Part shown: positions 52,830-60,877 of the stretch, one piece after another
How the letters are laid out: each line of letters starts with the position of its first letter
How positions within the stretch are numbered: position 1 is the stretch's first letter
Source: Eubacterium sp.
GTDB taxonomy: Bacteria > Bacillota > Clostridia > Lachnospirales > Lachnospiraceae
Direction: 5' to 3'
Length of the DNA stretch: 64,000 nucleotides
Assembly: GCA_021769425.1 (NCBI GenBank)
Contig: JAETSX010000017.1
Location: 31,616-95,615, forward strand
The notes under the pieces: model-generated
Database searches by the model: none
The model's input: only the letters and a program-made list of their open reading frames with translations
Told to the model about the DNA's origin: nothing
Translations under genes and position numbers: made by a program

Positions 52830-53354
52830 ATGAAAAATGTTTACTTAATAAGCGGAACGATGGGAGTTGGAAAAACTACCACCTGCCAGATTTTGAAAAA
52901 TAAACTTCCGAACTGTGTTTTTCTTGATGGGGACTGGTGCTGGGACATGCATCCCTTTCAGGTAACACCGGAAACAAAGAAAATGGTAATGGAGAATATC
53001 TGTTTCCTGTTGAATCAGTTTATTCGTTGCAGCGCATATGAGAATATCATATTCTGTTGGGTGATGCACGAGCAGGGTATTATAGATGAGATTATATCAA
53101 AGTTGGAAACAGAAGATTGTCAGATATATACCATTTCTTTGATGTGTGATGCGGATGTTTTAAGGAAACGTCTGCAAAAGGATATAGACGCAGGTATCCG
53201 GTCAGAGGACGTGATTCAGAGAAGCATTGCCAGGATTGGATTATATGAAAAGCTGAATACGGAAAAAATAGATGTTTCCCATATAATGCCGGAGCGGGCG
53301 GCGGAAAAGATTATAGAAGGTAAGATTTGTGGGGGAAAGAGATATGGATCATAA
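52830..53354 (+). CDS. P-loop kinase-like protein
   Basis: The 174-residue protein starts MKNVYLISGTMGVGKTTTCQ with Walker A in SGTMGVGKTT. It has FLDGDWCWDMHP (a Walker-B-like acidic segment) and a lid-like ISLMCDADVLRKRLQKDI. The layout fits small nucleoside or shikimate kinase-like ATPases (AAA_33-type). Its end overlaps the start of the next gene. Confidence 0.8.
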   Translation: MKNVYLISGTMGVGKTTTCQILKNKLPNCVFLDGDWCWDMHPFQVTPETKKMVMENICFLLNQFIRCSAYENIIFCWVMHEQGIIDEIISKLETEDCQIYTISLMCDADVLRKRLQKDIDAGIRSEDVIQRSIARIGLYEKLNTEKIDVSHIMPERAAEKIIEGKICGGKRYGS

Positions 53355-54093
53355 ATATATCCAGAGCATCAGTATTGATTGGAATCAGATTGATCACGAT
53401 TCATATTTGCATAGCATCGATGCGCTTAAAAACATGGAAGACCTGGATTTCCAAAAGAACATCACATTTTTTGTCGGTGAAAACGGGACGGGAAAATCAA
53501 CTTTGATTGAAGCGATTGCAGTAGCTTATGGTTTTAATCCAGAGGGCGGAACCATGAACTATAGATTCAGCACATTTGATGACGTGTCCCAATTAAGCAG
53601 TGCAATCCGCATGGTAAAAGGATACCGTCGGGCAAAGTCAAACTATTTTTTCCGTGCGGAGAGTTTTTTTAATGTGGCCAGTAAAGCGGAGGATTACAGG
53701 GACATGACTCCAAAAGAAATTTACTATGATCGGTACGGAGGAAAATCCCTGCATGAACAGTCACATGGAGAAAGCTTTCTGGCGTATTTTCAGTCTTTTG
53801 ATCAGGAAGGCTTGTATATCATGGACGAGCCGGAGGCAGCGTTATCTCCGCAAAGACAGTTGACATTGTTTATTCAAATAGCAAAAATGGCTGAAAACGG
53901 CTCACAATTTATTATTGCATCCCACTCCCCAATCTTATTAGGGATTCCCGGGGCGGATATCATTTCTTTTGATGAGGGTGTAATGAGACGCTGCGGTTAT
54001 GAAGAAACGGAGAGCTATCAGGTTATGGAAATGTTTATTAATCACAGAGAAAGATTGATAGAACGTTTGCTGAATGAAAGGACGAATATATGA
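53344..54093 (+). CDS. AAA/ABC-type ATPase, single domain
   Basis: The ATG at 53344 gives 249 residues. Walker A is FFVGENGTGKSTLIEAIAVA, the signature-like segment is QSHGESFLAYFQSF, Walker B is YIMDEPEAALSPQRQL, and the switch His is in FIIASHSPILLGIPG. It belongs to the predicted ATPase group related to SMC/RecF heads, without membrane partners. It overlaps the kinase-like gene and is overlapped by the methyltransferase start. Confidence 0.85.
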   Translation: MDHKYIQSISIDWNQIDHDSYLHSIDALKNMEDLDFQKNITFFVGENGTGKSTLIEAIAVAYGFNPEGGTMNYRFSTFDDVSQLSSAIRMVKGYRRAKSNYFFRAESFFNVASKAEDYRDMTPKEIYYDRYGGKSLHEQSHGESFLAYFQSFDQEGLYIMDEPEAALSPQRQLTLFIQIAKMAENGSQFIIASHSPILLGIPGADIISFDEGVMRRCGYEETESYQVMEMFINHRERLIERLLNERTNI

Positions 54094-54755
54094 AGTATAC
54101 AGCTTTTGAAGCGGATGAATATGATAAGAAAATAAGACAAACACTTCCTTATTACGAAGATTTCTATAAACAGGTTTTGGATATTTTGACCGTTTTGGGA
54201 AAGAAAGATATAGTATGGCTGGATATTGGCTGTGGGACAGGAAAAATGTATGAAACAGCGCAGCAGAAAATAGATATCAGGGAATTTGTATTTGCGGATA
54301 TTTCGGAAAATATGTTGGACATTTCAAAAAACAGATTTCAAAAAGCGGGAAATCGTTTTGAAAAGAAAGCAGTCCAGGAGATTGGAGAATATGAGAAGTA
54401 TGATGTCATTACGGCAGTTCAGGTGAATCATTATCTTTCGGAAAAAGACCGAGAGTTGGCTGTGAAAAATTGTTATCAGGCATTGAAGAAGGGTGGAATT
54501 TTCTTTTCATTTGCAAATATTGCTATGAATAGTGAAAAAGGGAAACAGATCGTTTTACAGAGATGGCAGGATTACCAGATTGCCAATGGTAAAAATTCCA
54601 AAGAAGCCAATGAGCATATGAAGAGATATGGAACAGAATATTTTCCGATTACTGTGAATGCACATTTTGAAACGATGCAAAAATGCGGCTTTCAATTAGT
54701 GGAATTAATTTGGATGTCCTACATGCAGGCGGGTTTTATGGGAATTAAGGAATAA
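54090..54755 (+). CDS. Class I SAM-dependent methyltransferase
   Basis: The 221-residue protein has motif I VWLDIGCGTGKMYETA near residue 44, followed by FVFADISENMLDISKNRFQK and EKYDVITAVQVNHYLSEKDR, as in small-molecule methyltransferases. The start overlaps the previous stop (ATGA). The substrate is unknown. Confidence 0.88.
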   Translation: MKYTAFEADEYDKKIRQTLPYYEDFYKQVLDILTVLGKKDIVWLDIGCGTGKMYETAQQKIDIREFVFADISENMLDISKNRFQKAGNRFEKKAVQEIGEYEKYDVITAVQVNHYLSEKDRELAVKNCYQALKKGGIFFSFANIAMNSEKGKQIVLQRWQDYQIANGKNSKEANEHMKRYGTEYFPITVNAHFETMQKCGFQLVELIWMSYMQAGFMGIKE

Positions 54756-54845
54756 GGATTGATGAATATACGGGGAAAAATAATAAGTACGAAGATGGAA
54801 TTTTTTGTTTCCCGGATATGAAAACAGGGAAGAGATGATTTTAAT

Positions 54846-55766
54846 ATGAAAATTGACAGATTATTGGAGATCATTATCTATCTTTTAAATCATGAAAAGG
54901 TATCAGCAAGTGTTTTGGCAGAAAAATTTCATGTGACAGTCAGAACGATTCAGCGTGATATGGTGTGCATAACAGAAGCGGGTATTCCGGTTTATTCAAA
55001 CCATGGAAAAAACGGGGGCTATTCAATCCTTCCGTCCTATAAGATGAAAAATTGTGATATCCGCAGGGATGAACAGCAAATGATCCGGCAGGCCTTGGAA
55101 AGTCTGGCGACCTCTTACGCAAATGAAACACTGGCAGGGCTGATAGAAAAATATCATGCTATTTCTGGGGATACAGAAAGTCAGAAGACCTTTTTCGATT
55201 TTGGAATCGCGAAGGAAAACCGAAAGGTACAGCGGGACAATCTGATTTTGGAAAAGGCCATCGCAGAGGAAAAGCTGGTAACCTTTTCGTACAGGGACGC
55301 AAAGGGGCAGGAAACACAGCGTCTGGTTCAGCCGCTGGCAATCCAATATAAATGGTATTCGTGGTATCTTTTTGCCTGGTCTGTGCCGCAGGAAGCATAC
55401 CGTACTTTTAAAATAGCAAGACTCTCGGAACTGCGGGTAACTTCCGAACATTCAGATAAGAAGCATGAAGATGTGGGACTGCTTATAAAACAGGCAGACG
55501 AGGCATATTCGGATACCTGTGTCACAATCGAAGTACATTTTGACAGGAAAATAAAAAGCGTCATCGAAGAATATTTTCCGGATAGTGAGATGGAGGAGCT
55601 TTCCGGAGGAATGTACAGGGTGTGGATTCGGATTCCTCCGGGAGAACGGCTATGGAAGGCCTTATTACTTAGTCTCGGCAACCAGGTTGAGGTGATTTCA
55701 CCGGAGGTCTATCGCAATGAGCTGATCGAAACAGCTCAAAATTTTTTATCTAATTACGACATATAG
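54846..55766 (+). CDS. WYL-domain transcriptional regulator (YafY type)
   Basis: The 306-residue protein starts with a DeoR-type HTH (MKIDRLLEIIIYLLNHEKVS, FHVTVRTIQRDMVCITEAGI). The WYL domain begins near residue 145 (LVTFSYRDAKGQETQRLVQP, YKWYSWYLFAWSVPQEAYRT). A C-terminal WCX-like part follows. WYL regulators sense nucleic acid or small ligands. It probably controls the neighbouring damaged gene and itself. Confidence 0.9.
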   Translation: MKIDRLLEIIIYLLNHEKVSASVLAEKFHVTVRTIQRDMVCITEAGIPVYSNHGKNGGYSILPSYKMKNCDIRRDEQQMIRQALESLATSYANETLAGLIEKYHAISGDTESQKTFFDFGIAKENRKVQRDNLILEKAIAEEKLVTFSYRDAKGQETQRLVQPLAIQYKWYSWYLFAWSVPQEAYRTFKIARLSELRVTSEHSDKKHEDVGLLIKQADEAYSDTCVTIEVHFDRKIKSVIEEYFPDSEMEELSGGMYRVWIRIPPGERLWKALLLSLGNQVEVISPEVYRNELIETAQNFLSNYDI

Positions 55767-55814
55767 CTGTCGCATACATGTGATAAGATGCTAAAAAAAG
55801 AGAGGATAAAATGG

Positions 55815-56897
55815 ATGAGTGAATTTGTAAAAGCATTATTGGAATGCCAGAAAGCTTCTAAAATTCCGGAGCAATACGACTGGTTTGCACCCTTGCTGGG
55901 GGACTGGGAGTTTGATTACTAAGATGTTAAGGATGGAAAAAGAGAACGTCATGTGGAGGGGGAATGGCTGTTCCGTCGGGCGTTGAACGGAACCTGTATC
56001 GAAGACCTCTTTATCTGCCCGTCCAGGGCCACAAGAGAGAGTAATCCGCAGCCGGATGGGGAATATGGAGCTGCCCTCCGGATGTTTCAGCCGGAAACGA
56101 AGGGCTACGATATGGTTTATACAACAAGAGGAAGTATGACCCGGCTGAGAATACAGAGGGAGGAAGGCAGGATTGTCTGCACGGTATTGAGCAATACCTG
56201 TGAAAAATGGGTGTTTGACAGGATAGCCGGAGATACCTTTCACTGGAAAAACATAACGGTATTGGAAGATGGTTATTGGAGAACAAATTGCGAAGTGTTT
56301 GCTGTGCGTAAGAAAACCGCTGATTATGAGAAGGTGTATGAGAATTGCCCGATCTTTACTACCGGGCGGTATCGCCTGCGTCTGGTGGAAGAGTCTGACG
56401 GGGCGGATCTGCTGAAGGTATACTCCGATGAGAAGGCAGTGCCGCTGTTTAACAGTGACAATTGTCATGGAGATACGTTTCATTATACATCCCCGGAGCG
56501 CATGTAAGAAGCAATCCGGTACTGGCTTTGGGAATATGAAAGAAAAGGTTTTGTCAGATGGAGTATTTTTGACCGTGCCATTGGAGAAGCAGTGGGGACA
56601 ATTGAGCTGTTTCACAGGGATGCAGAAGATTATTTTACAGAATGCGGTTTGCTGAGGCTGGATCTGCGCAGTGATTATGAAAAGAGGGAATGTATCAAAG
56701 AAATACTGAAGCCCCTGCTTTCCCCTGCTTTTTTCATGTTTTCCTGTGAAATTCTGGCTACAAAGGCAGTGCCGGAAGCGCAGGAACGCGCGGAGGCATT
56801 GACAGAATTGAGATTTCAGAAAAGACAGGAGATGTTGAGGGGGCATGATGGGATACAGTATGGTGCCTATTGGATATTGAGAAAAACGGAAGCGTAA
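55815..56897 (+). pseudogene. Two-domain protein with GNAT C-terminus, two in-frame TAA stops
   Basis: One frame is open from an ATG at 55815 to 56897 apart from TAA at 55920-55922 and at 56505-56507. The N-terminal part (FVKALLECQKASKIPEQYDW, FAPLLGDWEFDY, then DVKDGKRERHVEGEWLFRRA) resembles small lipocalin/DUF1579-like domains. The C-terminal part (TGRYRLRLVEESDGADLLKV, AIGEAVGTIELFHRDAEDYF) is a GNAT acetyltransferase. Each stop is one substitution away from a sense codon, so inactivation looks recent. Confidence 0.7.
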
Positions 56898-57250
56898 ATA
56901 GGAATTTTATTTAATAAGAGAGATGATTGGAAGTATCTATTAGCGGCAATACTCTTTATACATGGTAGATTATGGAAAGTGGGATTGCATCGTAACAGAT
57001 TGACCCAATGGCAGATTGCATTAGTACATGAGAAGTCATGAATATGTGCGGTACTGCCAGGAAGGAGAGAAACGATGCCTGACCCTGCGCTTTTATCAGG
57101 AATGAAATATCCGATAAGCGGAATGCCAGACACCAAGGAAGAATATCATGTAAAGTTTTTTAAGATTTGTTTTAAATATCATTGTATCAGTCAAAATCAA
57201 ATAATGCGTCCGCCGGGACATATCCAGAGTGACAAGGTTTATTTCAATGG
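56898..57250. other. Interval without a convincing gene
   Basis: A 144-codon open frame (from 57075) passes through a terminator and into the next gene in another frame, so it is probably not real. The stretch may contain the border between the accessory island and the phage-like module. No repeat was identified. Confidence 0.35.
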
Positions 57251-57289
57251 CCGTAAAAAGTTAAAGTATGACTTTTTGCGGTCTTTTTT
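57251..57289 (+). terminator. Intrinsic terminator before the phage-like module
   Basis: CCGTAAAAAGT (57251-57261) pairs with ACTTTTTGCGG (57271-57281), with one G:T pair, and is followed by a T run. Confidence 0.75.
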
Positions 57290-57354
57290 TGTGCGTTTAA
57301 AATCGGCTGTCAGTTTTTTCTGGCTTTACCGCAAGGTAAAGAAAGGAAAGCTGT

Positions 57355-57795
57355 ATGGCAAAACGAAAAATCAGAATCCGGTCTGGAGAAATGGAAGCAT
57401 GGATGGAGGTTACGGAAGAGGAATATCAGAAATATTACCGTCCATGGTGGCAGCAGAAAAAGCGGGAGCAGAGGAACCGGGAAGCGATGGAGGAACGGGG
57501 ATATAGAGAAGAATCCTATGAAGAATGGAAAGAGAACGATATGAGAACGGAGCTTTTGGCAGAGAGCGTAGAGGAACTAATAGAAAAGAAGGTTTTGTTA
57601 GATGTATTGCAGGAGGCATTGGAGAGCCTGATACCAGAGGAAAAGGAACTGGCGGTGAAAGTGTTCGGGGAAGAAGTGAGTGTTTACGAATTTGCCCGGA
57701 TAAATGGTGGAAATAGAAGAACACTGGATTTCCGAAAAAACAAGGTATTGGAAAAACTACGTCATTTCTTTCGAGAACGTGGAATAGATGTGTGA
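57355..57795 (+). CDS. Sigma-70-region-4-like protein of mobile elements
   Basis: The 146-residue protein has a basic N-terminus (MAKRKIRIRSGEMEAWMEVT) with an acidic and aromatic middle (EEEYQKYYRPWWQQKKREQR). A C-terminal helical part (ALESLIPEEKELAVKVF, then VYEFARINGGNRRTLDFRKN, VLEKLRHFFRERGI) resembles sigma region 4. This type is common at the start of phage or ICE operons in Clostridia and may direct transcription of the module. Confidence 0.75.
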   Translation: MAKRKIRIRSGEMEAWMEVTEEEYQKYYRPWWQQKKREQRNREAMEERGYREESYEEWKENDMRTELLAESVEELIEKKVLLDVLQEALESLIPEEKELAVKVFGEEVSVYEFARINGGNRRTLDFRKNKVLEKLRHFFRERGIDV

Positions 57796-57804
57796 AGAAT
57801 GGGA

Positions 57805-57841
57805 GTTCGACAAAAAACGCAGATAATGTCGAACGGTTTTT
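57805..57841 (+). terminator. Hairpin after the sigma-like gene
   Basis: GTTCGACA (57805-57812) pairs with TGTCGAAC (57827-57834), with GG and five T following. Confidence 0.6.
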
Positions 57842-57938
57842 AAAAAATTTTCTCCGTTTCATTGCCTATTTTTTTAAAAGTGTCATTACGACAGTGAAAG
57901 GGATAGAGTTGACTGTCCCGGAAAGGAGGAAATGGAAA

Positions 57939-58100
57939 TTGCAGAATGCAGCGGAGCTGATTGGTATTTTACAGGCAATCAGCATTGTGGCGAAGAGCCT
58001 TGCCATAAAGCTGATGCAGATTGAAAAAGAAGTGCAGGCTTATGAATCCGGCATGGCGGCAGCGGCTGGCAGCCATAGAAAGAAAGGATGGAAATGGTGA
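57939..58100 (+). CDS. Small phage-type protein, function unknown
   Basis: A TTG at 57939 has AAAGGAGG nine bases before and yields 53 residues (MQNAAELIGILQAISIVAKS, LAIKLMQIEKEVQAYESGMA). Longer starts in this frame lack ribosome sites and cross the terminator. The stop overlaps the next start. The helix could be part of a small adaptor. Confidence 0.6.
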   Translation: MQNAAELIGILQAISIVAKSLAIKLMQIEKEVQAYESGMAAAAGSHRKKGWKW

Positions 58101-58453
58101 TGCGTAAGAAGGTGTTTATCTGCAGCCCGTTCCGTGGAGATATGGAGGGCAATGCAAGAAAGGCGGCAGTTTACAGCCGGATGACCTGTGACCGGGGATA
58201 TCTTCCAATCGCACCGCACTTGCTGTTTCCGCAGTTTTTGAATGAAGGGATTGAGGCAGAGCGGCAGCTTGGCATTTCTATGGGGCTGGAACTGCTCCTG
58301 TGCTGCGATGAGGTATGGGTGTTCGGGGAAGCTACGGAAGGGATGCAGGCGGAGATTGCTTTTGCCACGGAGCAGGGGAAAGAAATCCGGTTCATGGAAG
58401 GAGGCGGTGCGGATGCAGACAGTGATGGTGCTGACACAGGTTACAGGATGTGA
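58100..58453 (+). CDS. DUF4406-like (nucleoside deoxyribosyltransferase fold) protein
   Basis: The 117-residue protein (MRKKVFICSPFRGDMEGNAR, GYLPIAPHLLFPQFLNEGIE, CCDEVWVFGEATEGMQAEIA) follows the pattern of DUF4406 and related nucleoside deoxyribosyltransferase-like folds, with a SPFRG loop and late acidic residues. The role in phages is unknown. It overlaps the previous stop, and the next gene starts inside its 3' end. Confidence 0.75.
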   Translation: MRKKVFICSPFRGDMEGNARKAAVYSRMTCDRGYLPIAPHLLFPQFLNEGIEAERQLGISMGLELLLCCDEVWVFGEATEGMQAEIAFATEQGKEIRFMEGGGADADSDGADTGYRM

Positions 58454-58796
58454 AGAGATTGACCGCCAGAGGGCAGAAGATTACTGTCGATATGCGGCGC
58501 ATAAAGGGAAGATACCGTTAAGCCCGTACCTTACGTTCCATGGGATTTTCAAGGATGAACTCGGCGGTACGGTGGAGGGCATCCTGCTCTCACGCTTGAT
58601 GAAGAAAGTGGATGGGATATGGGTGTTCGGGTTTGAGCAGGGAGAGGCACGGAAGAAAAGAGAGGCAGCGGTACAGAAGAGGTATGGTGCAAAGGCACGG
58701 TATTTTAGCCACCCGGAGATCGGGAGGGAACTGTTGGCCTATGCCATGTATTCAGAGAAATTGATAGAGCGTTTGGAAGATATGGAGGGATGTTAA
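58413..58796 (+). CDS. Phage-type protein related to the preceding DUF4406-like protein
   Basis: The ATG at 58413 (GGAGG upstream) gives 127 residues and overlaps the previous gene by 41 bases in another frame. The product (YCRYAAHKGKIPLSPYLTFH, KKVDGIWVFGFEQGEARKKR) shows the same AAHKGKIPLSPYL / WVFG arrangement as its neighbour, suggesting an old duplication of the fold. Function is unknown. Confidence 0.7.
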   Translation: MQTVMVLTQVTGCEEIDRQRAEDYCRYAAHKGKIPLSPYLTFHGIFKDELGGTVEGILLSRLMKKVDGIWVFGFEQGEARKKREAAVQKRYGAKARYFSHPEIGRELLAYAMYSEKLIERLEDMEGC

Positions 58797-59132
58797 ATGG
58801 GCAGTGAATTGTTAAGGATCGCAGACGGTTTTTCCATGGTGGCAGAGGGGCTTAGAGGGCTTGCAAAACTGGAAAAAGGCAGTGATACGGCAGGGGAAAA
58901 TACAGTACAGGACCAGGGATATACAGAGAAAACGGACAAGAAAACTACGGCTGGTTCCAAAAAGGATAAACCTGTGACTGTGGAAGATATCCGTGCGGTC
59001 ATGGCACAGAAATCCCAGGAGGGGAAGACAAAGGAGATCAGGGAGCTTTTGCAGAAGTTTGGGGCAGTGAAACTGTCTGCGGTGAATCCGGAAAACTACC
59101 CGGCACTTTTGCAGGAAGCGCAGGTGCTGTGA
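58797..59132 (+). CDS. Phage-type protein with C-terminal LEM-like helical unit
   Basis: The 111-residue protein has a helical start (MGSELLRIADGFSMVAEGLR), a charged linker, and a C-terminal helical pair (TVEDIRAVMAQKSQEGKTKE, IRELLQKFGAVKLSAVNPEN) seen in many Firmicute phage proteins sometimes misnamed as rRNA biogenesis protein. It probably binds other replication proteins. Its stop overlaps the next start. Confidence 0.7.
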   Translation: MGSELLRIADGFSMVAEGLRGLAKLEKGSDTAGENTVQDQGYTEKTDKKTTAGSKKDKPVTVEDIRAVMAQKSQEGKTKEIRELLQKFGAVKLSAVNPENYPALLQEAQVL

Positions 59133-60265
59133 TGGGGAGACATGCTTTATTGTCTGCTTCTTCCTCTAAGCGGTGGCTGAACTGCACGCCGTCCGCAAGG
59201 CTGGAGGAACAGTTTGGAAGAGAGGATGTCGGTCCCTATGCGGAAGAAGGCACTGCCGCCCATGCGCTGGCGGAGCATAAGGTGAAAAAGTGCCTGCGCA
59301 GGCGTTCCAAGCGTCCGGTGTCGGATTACCAGTGTGACGAGATGGAGGAATGCACGGACGGATATGCGTCTTACGTTATGGAGCAGGTGGAGCTTGCGAA
59401 GCAGGACTGCAAAGATCCGGTTGTGCTGATCGAACAGCGGCTAGATTATTCTGCTTATGTACCGGAAGGGTTCGGGACGGGGGATTTGTTGATCGTGGCG
59501 GATAAGACGCTGACGGTCATTGACCTGAAATATGGGAAAGGCGTGGCGGTGGATGCGGAGTGGAATCCGCAGATGATGCTGTATGGATTGGGTGCTCTGG
59601 AACTGTTTGATGCCATTTATGACATTGATATGGTACGGATGACCATTTACCAGCCGAGGCTGGAATCGGTCAGCACATGGGAGATTTCTGTTTCTGCTCT
59701 AATGGAATGGGTGGAGACGGAACTGAAACCGAAAGCACAGCTTGCCATCCATGGGGAAGGGGAATTTCATTGCGGTTCCTGGTGCCGTTTCTGCAAGGCA
59801 AAGAACACCTGCAGGGCAAGGGCGGAGGAATACCTGCGTCTGGCACAGATGGAGTTCAAGCCCCCGGCACTGCTCTCTGATGAAGAGATTGCGGAAGTGC
59901 TGAAAGTGGCGGACGAGCTTGCCAAGTGGTCTGCGGATGTGTATGCCTTTGCCACGGATGAAGCAATCATCCACGGGAAGAAGTGGACAGGGTTCAAGCT
60001 GGTGGAAGGCAGGAGCAACAGGAAATATACGGATGAGGAAGAAGTGGCGGAGGCGGCAAAGGCTGCCGGGTACACGGATATTTACAAAAAATCATTGGTT
60101 GGCATCACTGAGATGGAGAAGCTGATGGGGAAGAAAAAATTTGCGGAGGTACTTGGGAAGCTGGTGTATAAGCCGCAGGGCAAGATCACACTGGTGACGG
60201 AATCGGATAAGAGACAGGAAATTCAGACAGCAACCGCAGAGGCGGATTTTAAGGAGGCAAACTAA
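59132..60265 (+). CDS. DUF2800 protein (RecB/Cas4-like nuclease)
   Basis: The ATG at 59132 (overlapping the previous stop) gives 377 residues. HALLSASSSKRWLNCTPSAR opens the protein as usual for DUF2800. The PD-(D/E)XK core is GFGTGDLLIVADKTLTVIDL followed by KYGKGVAV. A likely iron-sulphur or zinc cluster is HCGSWCRFCKAKNTCRARAE near residues 211-230. It is a recombination or replication exonuclease of phages and ICEs. Confidence 0.85.
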   Translation: MGRHALLSASSSKRWLNCTPSARLEEQFGREDVGPYAEEGTAAHALAEHKVKKCLRRRSKRPVSDYQCDEMEECTDGYASYVMEQVELAKQDCKDPVVLIEQRLDYSAYVPEGFGTGDLLIVADKTLTVIDLKYGKGVAVDAEWNPQMMLYGLGALELFDAIYDIDMVRMTIYQPRLESVSTWEISVSALMEWVETELKPKAQLAIHGEGEFHCGSWCRFCKAKNTCRARAEEYLRLAQMEFKPPALLSDEEIAEVLKVADELAKWSADVYAFATDEAIIHGKKWTGFKLVEGRSNRKYTDEEEVAEAAKAAGYTDIYKKSLVGITEMEKLMGKKKFAEVLGKLVYKPQGKITLVTESDKRQEIQTATAEADFKEAN

Positions 60266-60814
60266 ATGAGCAATGAAAATATGAACCTGACAAAAGTGAT
60301 CGTACCCTGTAGATTTTCTTACCTGCACTGCTGGGAGCCGAATGCGGTAAACGGCGGGGACCCGAAGTATTCCGTATCAGCAATCATCCCAAAGTCAGAT
60401 ACGGAGACCATCAATAAGATCAAGAGAGCCATTGAGCAGGCAAAGAAGGATTCCGTTTCCAAGTGGGGCGGAAAGGTTCCGGCAAATTTGAAACTGCCTT
60501 TAAGGGATGGGGATATTGACCGTCCGGAAGATGAGACATATGCGGACAGCTATTTCTTTAATGCCAACAGCAGACAGGCTCCGCAGGTAGTAGATAAAAA
60601 TGTGCAGCCGATCCTGGATCAGGCAGAGGTGTATTCCGGATGCTACGGAAGAATCAGCGTGAACTTTTATGGATTTTCCACGAATGGAAATAAAGGCATT
60701 GCGGCAGGGCTTGGGAACATCCAGAAACTGCGTGACGGGGAATCCCTGGGTGGAAGGACCAATGCGGAGGATGATTTTGACGCAGTGGATGTGGAAGAGG
60801 ATTTCCTTGGATAG
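60266..60814 (+). CDS. DUF2815 protein, probable phage single-strand DNA-binding protein
   Basis: The 182-residue protein starts right after the DUF2800 stop. FSYLHCWEPN, GDPKYSVSAIIPKSDTETIN and YADSYFFNANSRQAPQVVDK are family features; the acidic C-terminus (AEDDFDAVDVEEDFLG) resembles that of single-strand-binding proteins. DUF2800-DUF2815-polymerase is a standard phage order, supporting a replication role. Confidence 0.85.
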   Translation: MSNENMNLTKVIVPCRFSYLHCWEPNAVNGGDPKYSVSAIIPKSDTETINKIKRAIEQAKKDSVSKWGGKVPANLKLPLRDGDIDRPEDETYADSYFFNANSRQAPQVVDKNVQPILDQAEVYSGCYGRISVNFYGFSTNGNKGIAAGLGNIQKLRDGESLGGRTNAEDDFDAVDVEEDFLG

Positions 60815-60877
60815 TAACAGCAGGGCGGCGGGAAACCGCTGCCCGTCATTCCGGATACGGAAGGAGGGAGCCACGCC

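Noticed and set aside
57075..57506. 143-codon open frame
   Set aside because: Crosses a terminator and runs out of frame into the sigma-like gene; only low-complexity sequence.
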